Shown: piece after piece, positions 1-6,901 of the stretch | Position numbering within the stretch: position 1 is the first letter of the stretch | Layout of the letters: each line of letters opens with the position of its first letter | Source: Flavobacteriaceae bacterium | GTDB lineage: Bacteria; Bacteroidota; Bacteroidia; Flavobacteriales; Flavobacteriaceae | Assembly: GCA_023254815.1 (NCBI GenBank) | Contig: JALRKI010000024.1 | Location: forward strand, 1 to 7,800 | DNA: 7,800 bases | Reading direction: 5' to 3' | Position numbers and translations under genes: made by a program | The notes under the pieces: model-generated | Told to the model about the DNA's origin: nothing | Database searches by the model: none | The model's input: the letters and a program-made list of their open reading frames with translations, nothing else

Positions 1-801
1 GCCTTAGCTACGATGAGTAACGTCGTCAATAGCGATATACAAATCGAGGCCTTGCCTGCAGACGGTCAATTGCCCGATCCTGATAATCAAACTCTTCTTG
101 TCAACGCCGTTGAAACTTATACCACTACCTACTTGGGTGTAGACTATGAGTACTATGTTCTACGCGTTCGCCAAGGAGGTGGAGAAGAACGACCGCATTT
201 TTCTGATGACGTTCGCGTCCTATACTCAGGATCCTATTTTGATGGTTCCATTTTTGACAGTCGCATCAATCCAGAGGAGTTGGATTTAACCTATTTGGTT
301 GCCGGTTGGAGCAGAGTTTTGCCGCAATTTAATGTAGCTGATGGCTTTGTCCTAAATAATGACGGAACAGTAACCTATTCCAATCCAGGAGTTGGAGTGA
401 TGTTCTTACCTTCTGGATTGGCCTATTTTGATGGGAATGGAGCTATTCCTCCATATACCAATTTGATATTTTCTTTTACCTTGTTTCAATCAAGTGTCAA
501 TGACCACGACTCCGACAATGTACCTTCTTATCTAGAAGATCTTGATGGTGATTTGAACTTGGCGACTGATGATACGGACAATGATTTTAACTATAACTTC
601 AATGATGCCGATGATGATGGCGATGGGGTGTTGACCAAAGATGAAGATCTGGAACCTGACACTGACCTCACCGTTGATCGAGATGGGGATGGAGATCCTA
701 CGAATGACATTGGAGATGGTGATCCAACAAACGACGATTCGGATAACGACGGCATTCCTAATTATCTAGACCCTGATTCTACAGCCTCAAGAAGAGATTA
801 A
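1..801 (+). CDS. FKBP-type peptidyl-prolyl cis-trans isomerase with Asp-rich C-terminal tail (5' partial)
   Basis: The reading frame is open from base 1 (A-L-A-T before the Met codon at 13), so the true start and any signal peptide lie upstream. Residues are numbered from that Met. Residues about 45-160 form an FKBP domain, which catalyses cis-trans isomerisation of X-Pro bonds in folding proteins. By eye against FKBP12, the pocket residues are kept: Y71, F81-D82 (DGSIFDS), G98-W99, Y138 (LAYF), the IPP loop and F153. A loop at about 114-128 looks like an insertion relative to FKBP12. Residues 164-262 are one-third Asp (33 of 99) and include a canonical 12-residue EF-hand loop at 200-211 (D200, D202, D204, G205, L207, E211) plus TSP3-like DxDxDG units. 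Flavobacterial relatives are usually exported lipoproteins, so a periplasmic or cell-surface place is inferred. It converges on the transketolase genes with a 7-bp gap. Confidence 0.88.
   Translation, partial: ALATMSNVVNSDIQIEALPADGQLPDPDNQTLLVNAVETYTTTYLGVDYEYYVLRVRQGGGEERPHFSDDVRVLYSGSYFDGSIFDSRINPEELDLTYLVAGWSRVLPQFNVADGFVLNNDGTVTYSNPGVGVMFLPSGLAYFDGNGAIPPYTNLIFSFTLFQSSVNDHDSDNVPSYLEDLDGDLNLATDDTDNDFNYNFNDADDDGDGVLTKDEDLEPDTDLTVDRDGDGDPTNDIGDGDPTNDDSDNDGIPNYLDPDSTASRRD
685..735 (+). repeat. Tandem GDGDPTND coding repeat in the acidic tail of the FKBP protein
   Basis: The octapeptide GDGDPTND occurs at residues 225-232 and again at 234-241, separated by one Ile, giving a 27-nt period. The two DNA copies differ at the third position of five of the eight codons (ggg/gga, gga/ggt, cct/cca, acg/aca, aat/aac) with no amino-acid change. 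The duplication is therefore not recent, and the peptide rather than the DNA appears to be what is conserved. The unit resembles the Asp/Gly-rich loops of calcium-binding repeats; metal binding is inferred. Confidence 0.7.
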
Positions 802-808
802 TTTAGGC

Positions 809-1765
809 TCATTTCCTGCCGATTGCCTTTTTGACTTTCGCTTCGATTGTCGCGGCATTCAGTCCATATTTTTCCATGAGTTGTTCCGGTGTTCCCGATT
901 CTCCAAAAGTGTCATTAGTTGCAACAAACTCTTGTGGAACAGGATGATGCAGAGCCAATACCCTGGCAACACTTTCTCCTAAACCGCCCAGAAAATTGTG
1001 CTCTTCTGCCGAAACTAAACAACCTGTTTTAGCAACAGATTTTAAAATAGCTTCGTCGTCGAGAGGTTTGATAGTATGAATGTTTAAAACCTCGGCAGAA
1101 ATTCCTTGCCCTTCTAAGGACTTCGCAGCTTCAAGTGCCTCCCAAACCAAATGACCCGTCGCTACAATAGTGACGTCGGTTCCTTCGGTAAGAAGAACGG
1201 CTTTGCCGATTTCAAAATTTTGATTGTCTGGAGTAAAATTGGGCACTTTGGGACGCCCAAAGCGTAAATAGACAGGCCCATTCAATTTTGCTATAGCAAT
1301 TGTTGCAGCCTTGGTTTGGTTGAAGTCACAGGTATTGATTACAGTCATTCCAGGTAACATCTTCATCAAACCTAAATCTTCTAAAATTTGGTGAGTGGCA
1401 CCATCTTCTCCCAATGTTATCCCAGCGTGGGAAGCACAAATTTTTACATTTTTACCGCTATATGCCACACTTTGTCTGATTTGATCATAGACACGACCAG
1501 TCGAAAAATTGGCGAAAGTGCCTGTAAAAGGTATGTATCCACCAACTGTCAGTCCTGCAGCTATCCCAATCATATTGGCCTCGGCAATACCTACCTGAAA
1601 AAATCGGTCAGGATGCTGGTCTCTAAATTCTTCCATTTTAAGTGAACCAGTCAAATCGGCACACAAAGCGACTACTTTGTCATTCTGGTTGCCTAGAGCT
1701 TCTAATCCTGCACCAAAACCAGATCGGGTGTCTTTGCTACCTGTGTTTATATAAGTCTTTATCAT
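809..1765 (-). CDS. tkt: Transketolase, C-terminal subunit (split transketolase)
   Basis: This 318-residue protein carries the pyrimidine-binding domain (about 1-180) and the C-terminal transketolase domain (about 195-310). In a split enzyme it pairs with the N-terminal subunit encoded immediately upstream. Transketolase moves two-carbon ketol units between sugar phosphates in the non-oxidative pentose phosphate pathway and needs thiamine diphosphate. The glutamate that activates the cofactor is E62 in VGIAEANMIGIAAGL. SHAGITLGEDGATHQ (H113, H125) and RFGRP (R171) are further family motifs. The ATG at 1765 places the conserved NTGSKDTRSGFGAG segment near the N-terminus, as in relatives. The gene lies 7 nt after the stop of the N-terminal subunit, so the two are very probably co-transcribed and made in equal amounts. 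Its stop is 7 bp from the stop of the convergent FKBP gene. Confidence 0.95.
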   Translation of the reverse strand: MIKTYINTGSKDTRSGFGAGLEALGNQNDKVVALCADLTGSLKMEEFRDQHPDRFFQVGIAEANMIGIAAGLTVGGYIPFTGTFANFSTGRVYDQIRQSVAYSGKNVKICASHAGITLGEDGATHQILEDLGLMKMLPGMTVINTCDFNQTKAATIAIAKLNGPVYLRFGRPKVPNFTPDNQNFEIGKAVLLTEGTDVTIVATGHLVWEALEAAKSLEGQGISAEVLNIHTIKPLDDEAILKSVAKTGCLVSAEEHNFLGGLGESVARVLALHHPVPQEFVATNDTFGESGTPEQLMEKYGLNAATIEAKVKKAIGRK

Positions 1766-1772
1766 AGCCGTA

Positions 1773-2618
1773 TTAATAATCTCCTAGGGTTACTTTATTT
1801 TGACTCAATCCAATCTCAAGTTGATCGTCGTTCGGTGCTTTTCCATGCCATGCATGGGTGTGCATCATAAAATCTACGCCATTTCCCATAACGGTATGCA
1901 ACAGGACTGCTACTGGCTTGCCATGTCCCGTCTTGGATTTGGCTTCGGTCATTCCTTTTAAAATAGCTTCCAGGTCATTTCCTTGGAGTATCTCCACAAC
2001 TTCCCATCCAAAAGCAGCGAGTTTGACCTTTAAGTCACCCATAGGCATCACATCGTCCGTTGAACCATCAATTTGCTGACCGTTATAATCTATAGTTGCA
2101 ATGAGATTGTCTACTTTTTTGCCAGAGGCATACATTAAGGCCTCCCAATTTTGTCCTTCTTGCAATTCTCCATCCCCATGTAAACTGTAAACTAAGTGAC
2201 TGTCACCGTTGAGTTTTTTTGCCAACGCAGCGCCTATTGCAACTGACAGACCTTGTCCGAGTGACCCTGAAGCAATTCTAACACCAGGAAGCCCTTCGTG
2301 AGTAGTAGGGTGACCTTGAAGACGAGAGTTGAGGTGCCTGAAAGTGTTAAGCTCTTCAACTGGAAAATACCCAGATCGTGCCAATACACTGTAGAAAACA
2401 GGTGAAATGTGGCCATTTGACAAGAAAAATAAATCTTCTCCTTCACCGTTCATTTGAAATGGTAATTTTTGCTTCATTATCGATTGATAGAGAACTACAA
2501 AGAATTCTGCGCAACCTAATGATCCACCAGGATGACCAGAATTGACACGATGAACCATTCTTAAAATATCTCTTCTAACTTGGGTAGTAAAATCTTGAAG
2601 CTCAGCAGTGTTCGGCAT
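1773..2618 (-). CDS. tkt: Transketolase, N-terminal (thiamine diphosphate-binding) subunit
   Basis: This is the pyrophosphate-binding half of a two-gene transketolase, 281 residues from the ATG at 2618. The ThDP/Mg motif is GDGELQEGQNWEA beginning at G148 and ending with N179 in IDYNGQ. SGHPGGSLG (H29), GHPTTHEG (H103) and HTHAWHGKAPND (H258) supply the conserved histidines expected at the active site. An in-frame ATG at 2654 would add 12 residues (starting MKTVNLKRKSNN). I prefer 2618 because PNTAELQDF-type sequences are the usual flavobacterial N-terminus, and because a perfect Bacteroidota -7 box (TAAATTTG, 2644-2637) lies between the two ATGs. It is the first gene of the minus-strand pair and is transcribed divergently from tgt. 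Confidence 0.94.
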   Translation of the reverse strand: MPNTAELQDFTTQVRRDILRMVHRVNSGHPGGSLGCAEFFVVLYQSIMKQKLPFQMNGEGEDLFFLSNGHISPVFYSVLARSGYFPVEELNTFRHLNSRLQGHPTTHEGLPGVRIASGSLGQGLSVAIGAALAKKLNGDSHLVYSLHGDGELQEGQNWEALMYASGKKVDNLIATIDYNGQQIDGSTDDVMPMGDLKVKLAAFGWEVVEILQGNDLEAILKGMTEAKSKTGHGKPVAVLLHTVMGNGVDFMMHTHAWHGKAPNDDQLEIGLSQNKVTLGDY

Positions 2619-2636
2619 GTTGTTTGATTTTCTTTT

Positions 2637-2644
2637 CAAATTTA
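2637..2644 (-). promoter_or_regulatory. Candidate -7 box for the transketolase operon
   Basis: On the minus strand, 2644-2637 reads TAAATTTG, an exact match to the Bacteroidota -7 consensus TAnnTTTG. It would start transcription about 10-15 nt before the ATG at 2618, giving a short leader. No TTG was found 17-23 nt upstream, so the -33 half is missing and an AT-rich chance match is possible. The alternative is a promoter further up in the divergent intergenic region with the ATG at 2654 in use. Confidence 0.3.
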
Positions 2645-2719
2645 CAGTTTTCATTAGGCTGACTTAGACTTGCTTTGGAGCATTTATCAACGATTTGCTA
2701 ACATTATTAAGCTATTTGG

Positions 2720-2748
2720 TTGCATACGGGCATTTGTAATTATCTTTG
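2720..2748 (+). promoter_or_regulatory. Bacteroidota-type promoter for tgt (TTG-N18-TATCTTTG)
   Basis: TTG at 2720-2722 is followed after 18 nt by TATCTTTG at 2741-2748, which matches the TTG-N17-23-TAnnTTTG arrangement known for the primary sigma factor of Bacteroides and Flavobacterium. Initiation about 6-8 nt downstream would leave a leader of only about 15-18 nt before the TTG start codon at 2771. That is too short for a riboswitch. It probably drives tgt and the two genes behind it. Confidence 0.6.
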
Positions 2749-2770
2749 GCCAAATTCATAACCTGGAGAT

Positions 2771-3901
2771 TTGCATTTCAATCTACTTTGTAGCGATACA
2801 GAAACAAAAGCCCGAGCGGCAACCATCACTACCGATCACGGTACGGTAGAAACACCTATTTTTATGCCTGTAGGTACTGCAGGAACTGTAAAGGGGGTTC
2901 ATCAAAGGGAATTGAGAAATGACATTAACCCCGATATTATACTCGGGAACACTTACCACCTTTACCTGAGACCTAGTCTTGAAATTATTCGACAAGCCGG
3001 TGGATTGCACAAATTCATGAATTGGGACCGTAACATCTTGACCGATTCCGGCGGATATCAGGTATATTCTTTGGCTGAACAAAGAAAAATTACCGAAGAA
3101 GGAGTGAAATTTCAAAGCCATATAGATGGAAGCTATCATCTCTTTACTCCCGAAAATGTCATGGAAATTCAACAACATATTGGCGCTGACATCATCATGG
3201 CCTTTGACGAGTGCACTCCTTATCCTTGTGACTATCAATACGCTCAAAAGTCCATGCATTTGACCCATCGCTGGTTGGGCCGTTGTATCAATCATTTCAA
3301 AACTTTGAGTCCTCTTTATGGTCACCAACAAGCCCTTTTTGGCATTGTTCAAGGTAGTGTTTACAAGGACTTGAGAATACAATCTGCCGAATTTATTGCT
3401 GAAGCGGATACACCTGGCAACGCCATTGGTGGACTTTCGGTTGGAGAACCCGCCGAAGAAATGTATGCTATGACGGAGGTGGTTTGCGACATTCTACCCG
3501 TGTCGAAACCGCGATATTTGATGGGGGTTGGTACTCCAATTAATATTTTGGAAAATATAGCTCTGGGTGTTGATATGTTCGATTGTGTAATGCCGACGAG
3601 AAATGCCAGAAATGGCATGTTGTTTACTGCCCATGGAACGATTAATATCAAAAACTTGAAATGGGCACAGGACTATAGCCCAATTGATGAGTCAGCATAT
3701 ACCTTTGTAGATACTGAATACAGTAAGGCCTATTTGAGACATTTGTTTTTGGCTGATGAATATTTGGGAAAACAAATAGCTACAATTCACAATTTGGGCT
3801 TTTATTTGTGGTTGGTTAGGACAGCTCGGAAGCATATCATCGAAGGTGATTTCGCCAGTTGGAAAAATATGATGGTAAAACAAATGAATCAGCGTCTGTA
3901 A
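2771..3901 (+). CDS. tgt: Queuine/preQ1 tRNA-ribosyltransferase (Tgt), zinc-cysteine-less form
   Basis: Tgt exchanges G34 of GUN-anticodon tRNAs for preQ1, the first tRNA-bound step of queuosine synthesis. The 376-residue length is normal. Motifs include TPIFMPVGT, LGNTYHLYLRP, LTDSGGYQV with catalytic D92, IVQGS, GGLSVGEP and DMFDCVMPTRNARNG with nucleophile D271. Aligned by eye to E. coli Tgt, zinc ligands C302, C304 and C307 become A309, T311 and D314, while the ligand histidine is kept as H340 in TIHN; zinc binding of the usual type is therefore unlikely. The start is TTG: an in-frame TAA at 2759-2761 leaves only three codons before it, and no ATG lies between the TAA and the conserved ARAATITTDHGT segment. 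GGAG at 2765-2768 is too close (2 nt) to act as a normal Shine-Dalgarno. The permease gene follows after 15 nt. Confidence 0.96.
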   Translation: MHFNLLCSDTETKARAATITTDHGTVETPIFMPVGTAGTVKGVHQRELRNDINPDIILGNTYHLYLRPSLEIIRQAGGLHKFMNWDRNILTDSGGYQVYSLAEQRKITEEGVKFQSHIDGSYHLFTPENVMEIQQHIGADIIMAFDECTPYPCDYQYAQKSMHLTHRWLGRCINHFKTLSPLYGHQQALFGIVQGSVYKDLRIQSAEFIAEADTPGNAIGGLSVGEPAEEMYAMTEVVCDILPVSKPRYLMGVGTPINILENIALGVDMFDCVMPTRNARNGMLFTAHGTINIKNLKWAQDYSPIDESAYTFVDTEYSKAYLRHLFLADEYLGKQIATIHNLGFYLWLVRTARKHIIEGDFASWKNMMVKQMNQRL

Positions 3902-3916
3902 AGTAAAATTGATGAA

Positions 3917-4993
3917 ATGAAACTGATTGATCGGTACATTTTAAAAAAATTCTTTGGTACTTTTTTGGTATTGATGTTGCTTTTTGTACCAATTGGTATT
4001 ACGGTTGATATTGCCGAAAAGATCGATAATATTCTAAGAAACAATGCCAAACTTGAGGTGGTTTTGGCCTATTATATGGACTTCACTGTTCATTTTGCCA
4101 ATTTACTTTTTCCCCTTTTTGTTTTTCTCTCTGTAATTTGGTTCACTTCAAAAATGGCTAATAATACTGAGGTCATCGCAATTCTGAGTTCTGGAGTTTC
4201 TTACAACAGATTTTTGAAACCGTACTTTATTGGTATTGGAATTCTTGCTACAGTTTCACTGTTGATGGGAATGTACTTAGTACCCAATGCAAGTAGGGGT
4301 TATAATGATTTTGTTTACAAATATGTAAGCTCAACTTCTCCCACTAACGGTCAAAATATATATCGTCAAATTAACCCCAATGAAATTATTTATGTCAATA
4401 ATTTTAATCCAGAAACTAAAATAGGCACGTATTTTACGTTGGAACACTTCAAAGAAAACCGTCTGCTTTTTCGGATTGAAGCCACCAACATTCAATACAA
4501 TCAGGCGGACAGTTTGTTCAGACTCACTGGGTACACCAAACGAATTATTGGAGGTAAGGGCAAAGACCGCATTGAAGACAAGAGAAGGTTAGATACCATC
4601 CTGCCTTTTGATATTGGAGATCTTGCCCCTGTTAGCTATGTAGCGGAAACTTTGAGTTATAATGAGTTGACTTCTTTTATTGATAAAGAAGAAAGCCGTG
4701 GGTCGTCATTCATTGATCGGTACAAGGTGGTAAAGTACAAGAAATGGAGTGTGCCCGTAACCTTGTTCATTTTGGGAATCATTGGAGTTGCCGTTTCTTC
4801 GGCTAAACGACGGGGTGGCATGGGCGTCAATTTGACTTTTGGAATGGCGGTTGCCATGATTTATGTCTTTTTCGATAAAATTTTTGGAGTACTCGCAGAT
4901 CAGTCCAATTTTGATCCTCTATTGGCGGTTTGGACTCCAAACATTTTTTTCGGGTTTCTGGCTTTATACCTCATCAATTATGCGCGACGATAA
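3917..4993 (+). CDS. LptF/LptG family permease (lipopolysaccharide export)
   Basis: This 358-residue inner-membrane protein has the LptF/LptG layout. Three membrane segments lie near residues 12-32, 57-77 and 102-122. A polar region at about 125-270, expected to fold as the periplasmic beta-jellyroll, follows, and then three segments near 276-296, 302-323 and 336-355. The opening MKLIDRYILKKFFGTF and the NTEVIAILSSGVSYNRFLKP stretch are family signatures; the latter lies where LptF/G contact the LptB ATPase. In the family, LptB2FG pulls LPS from the inner membrane towards LptC/LptA. Whether this is the F-like or G-like paralogue cannot be decided from one copy, so no symbol is given. It starts 15 nt after tgt and its last 14 nt overlap the next gene, which points to one transcript. 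No ATPase or second permease gene is in the window. Confidence 0.92.
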   Translation: MKLIDRYILKKFFGTFLVLMLLFVPIGITVDIAEKIDNILRNNAKLEVVLAYYMDFTVHFANLLFPLFVFLSVIWFTSKMANNTEVIAILSSGVSYNRFLKPYFIGIGILATVSLLMGMYLVPNASRGYNDFVYKYVSSTSPTNGQNIYRQINPNEIIYVNNFNPETKIGTYFTLEHFKENRLLFRIEATNIQYNQADSLFRLTGYTKRIIGGKGKDRIEDKRRLDTILPFDIGDLAPVSYVAETLSYNELTSFIDKEESRGSSFIDRYKVVKYKKWSVPVTLFILGIIGVAVSSAKRRGGMGVNLTFGMAVAMIYVFFDKIFGVLADQSNFDPLLAVWTPNIFFGFLALYLINYARR

Positions 4994-5867
4994 GTTAAAC
5001 AGCCAATTGCAGCTGCATCTTCTCGTATTTATAGCTGGTTTTACTGGAATTCTTGGTGAATTGATAACTATTTCAGCTGTTCATTTGGTTTGGTTTCGAA
5101 TGTTGATGGCTGTCATTTTTATGTATACCTATGCTCATTACATGAAACTGAACATGGCCGTACCTTTTAAGGCTATAGTTCAATTTATTATTGCCGGAGT
5201 AATTATAGCATTGCACTGGATAACTTTTTTTGCTTCCATAAAAGCTGCTAACATTTCTATCGCCTTAGCCATGTTTTCTACAGGGGCTTTTTTTGCTTCT
5301 TTTGTAGAGCCTATTATTTTCAAACGACGCATAATAGGATACGAAATCCTCCTAGGATTGGCTGTTTTTGTTGGGGTTTATATCATAACAGATACCGCAT
5401 TTCATTTTATTAATGGAATTCTTTTGGGCATTGCCTCAGCGCTATTTTCTACTTTGTTTGCTGTTTTAAACGGTCGACACGTATTGGTTTACGACCCTAC
5501 AGTTTTGTCGATTTACGAATTTTTGTTCGGAATATTGTTCATCACGCTTTGGATTTTATTTTTAGATCAAGGCTTTTCTTCAAGTTTTTTTGACATTGGA
5601 TGGTCTAACTATGCCTATCTGACGATTCTTGCTTCAGTATGCACAGCCTATGCTTTTATCTCTGCGGTTAAAGTTATGAGGCATCTAAGTCCATTTACCG
5701 TTGTTCTTTCCTACAATTTAGAACCTATTTACGGCATAGCACTGGCTATTTTGTTTTTCCCAGATACCGAAAAAATGTCATTTTCGTTTTATTTTGGAGC
5801 ATTTATTATCATAGTCACAGTAATATTGAATGCGGTATTTAAACGCAGATATCGTTTGAAAGTCTAA
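4980..5867 (+). CDS. DMT superfamily (EamA-domain) transporter
   Basis: This is a 295-residue, very hydrophobic protein with two EamA repeats (about 11-135 and 145-285), consistent with ten membrane helices. Typical marks are LVWFRMLMAV in the first half and LSYNLEPIYGIALAILFFPD near residues 243-262 in the second, followed by a basic C-terminus (KRRYRLKV). Family members export or import small metabolites such as amino acids; the substrate cannot be read from sequence. The frame stays open upstream to an ATG at 4863, but those 39 residues lie wholly inside the permease gene. The ATG at 4980 gives the usual family length and an N-terminus (MRDDKLNSQLQLHLLVF) that leads directly into helix 1, so I chose it. 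The ATG overlaps the permease stop region by 14 nt, suggesting translational coupling. Confidence 0.9.
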   Translation: MRDDKLNSQLQLHLLVFIAGFTGILGELITISAVHLVWFRMLMAVIFMYTYAHYMKLNMAVPFKAIVQFIIAGVIIALHWITFFASIKAANISIALAMFSTGAFFASFVEPIIFKRRIIGYEILLGLAVFVGVYIITDTAFHFINGILLGIASALFSTLFAVLNGRHVLVYDPTVLSIYEFLFGILFITLWILFLDQGFSSSFFDIGWSNYAYLTILASVCTAYAFISAVKVMRHLSPFTVVLSYNLEPIYGIALAILFFPDTEKMSFSFYFGAFIIIVTVILNAVFKRRYRLKV

Positions 5868-5938
5868 ACATTTTCTAATAACTAATTATTATTTTTTTAC
5901 TAAGTTCGTATGAGATTACTCAAGTACCTAATAGTAAT

Positions 5939-6901
5939 ATGATACAACAGGAATATTTAGATTTTGAGCTACCAATTAAGGAATTGGAAGAACAGTATGA
6001 CAAATGTCAACTAATTGGTTCAGAGAGTGATGTGGACGTTTCCATAACTTGTAAGGCCATTGAAGAAAAGCTTAAAGCCAAACAGATCGAAATTTATAAA
6101 AACCTCACACCTTGGCAAAGAGTCCAACTATCTCGTCATCCGAATCGCCCATACACCCTTGATTACATTCGAGCTATTTGTGGAGATACCTTTTTAGAAC
6201 TGCACGGAGATAGAAACTTCAAGGATGACAAAGCCATGGTTGGCGGACTGGGTAAAATTGGAAATCAATCCTATATGTTTATCGGCCAGCAAAAAGGGTT
6301 CAATACTAAAACCAGACAATTTAGAAATTTTGGAATGGCCAGTCCTGAAGGTTATCGCAAAGCCCTTCGATTGATGAAATCGGCCGAAAAATTTGGATTG
6401 CCTGTGGTAACCTTAATCGATACTCCAGGTGCATACCCGGGACTCGAGGCTGAAGAACGAGGCCAAGGCGAAGCTATTGCAAGAAATATTTTCGAGATGA
6501 CTCGTCTCAAAGTACCGATTATTGTTGTCATTATTGGAGAAGGCGCCTCGGGAGGTGCTTTAGGTATTGGAGTAGGAGACAGGGTTCTAATGATGGAAAA
6601 TACTTGGTATTCAGTGATTTCTCCAGAGTCTTGTTCCTCCATTTTGTGGAGAAGTTGGGAATACAAAGAACAAGCTGCATCGGCTCTCAAACTTACTGCT
6701 AACGATATGAAGAGCATAAATTTGGTTGACCAAATAATTAAGGAACCCCTAGGAGGTGCTCATAAAAATAGAGAAGAGGCCTTTAAATCGGTCAGTAAGG
6801 CTATAGTAAAATCTTTTCAAGAATTACGAGCCTTAACCTCCGAAAAATTAATTGAAACTCGAATGGAGAAATACGCTCAAATGGGCGTGTTTGAAGAATA
6901 A
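5939..6901 (+). CDS. accA: Acetyl-CoA carboxylase carboxyltransferase subunit alpha
   Basis: AccA with AccD transfers the carboxyl group from carboxybiotin to acetyl-CoA, making malonyl-CoA for fatty acid synthesis in the cytoplasm. The 320-residue length is normal. The N-terminal helical part (YLDFELPIKELEEQ) is followed by LTPWQRVQLSRHPNRPYTLDYI, FLELHGDRNFKDD, a glycine-rich GQQKGFNTKTRQFRNFGM segment, DTPGAYPGLEAEERGQGEAI, and GEGASGGALGIGVGD (201-214), the crotonase-like oxyanion region. YSVISPESCSSILW then follows. All the expected blocks are present, with no frameshift. The ATG at 5939 adds only four residues before the usual EYLDFEL start. It follows the DMT gene by 71 AT-rich bp with no clear terminator, so read-through from upstream is possible; no good promoter match was found. 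dnaB lies 137 bp downstream. Confidence 0.97.
   Translation: MIQQEYLDFELPIKELEEQYDKCQLIGSESDVDVSITCKAIEEKLKAKQIEIYKNLTPWQRVQLSRHPNRPYTLDYIRAICGDTFLELHGDRNFKDDKAMVGGLGKIGNQSYMFIGQQKGFNTKTRQFRNFGMASPEGYRKALRLMKSAEKFGLPVVTLIDTPGAYPGLEAEERGQGEAIARNIFEMTRLKVPIIVVIIGEGASGGALGIGVGDRVLMMENTWYSVISPESCSSILWRSWEYKEQAASALKLTANDMKSINLVDQIIKEPLGGAHKNREEAFKSVSKAIVKSFQELRALTSEKLIETRMEKYAQMGVFEE

Noticed and set aside
802..833. Possible bidirectional terminator between the convergent FKBP and transketolase genes
   Set aside because: AGGC and GCCT could pair before a TTTTT run, but the stem is 4 bp with a loop of about 17 nt and lies mostly in coding sequence; not supportable.
1848..1857. CCATGCATGG, a perfect 10-bp palindrome in the transketolase N-subunit gene
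   Set aside because: It encodes part of the conserved HAWHGK segment and is short enough to arise by chance in coding DNA.
2749..2770. preQ1 riboswitch upstream of tgt
   Set aside because: The likely leader is under 20 nt and shows no pseudoknot-forming C-rich/A-rich elements.
2783..3382. Long minus-strand open frame (199 codons) opposite tgt
   Set aside because: It is antisense to a well-conserved gene, has no recognisable protein features and mirrors tgt codon usage; the same applies to the other antisense frames within transketolase, tgt, accA and dnaB.
3603..3618. ATGCCA-GAAA-TGGCAT, a perfect 6-bp hairpin with a GNRA-type loop inside tgt
   Set aside because: It is explained by the codons of the highly conserved NARNGM motif; nothing suggests a separate RNA function.
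4863..4979. A 39-residue N-terminal extension of the DMT transporter starting at the ATG at 4863
   Set aside because: The whole stretch lies inside the permease gene in another frame, is not needed for the EamA fold, and the ATG at 4980 gives a standard family length.
5901..5908. TAAGTTCG as a -7 box for accA
   Set aside because: One mismatch to TAnnTTTG and no TTG at the right distance upstream; AT-rich sequence gives such matches easily.
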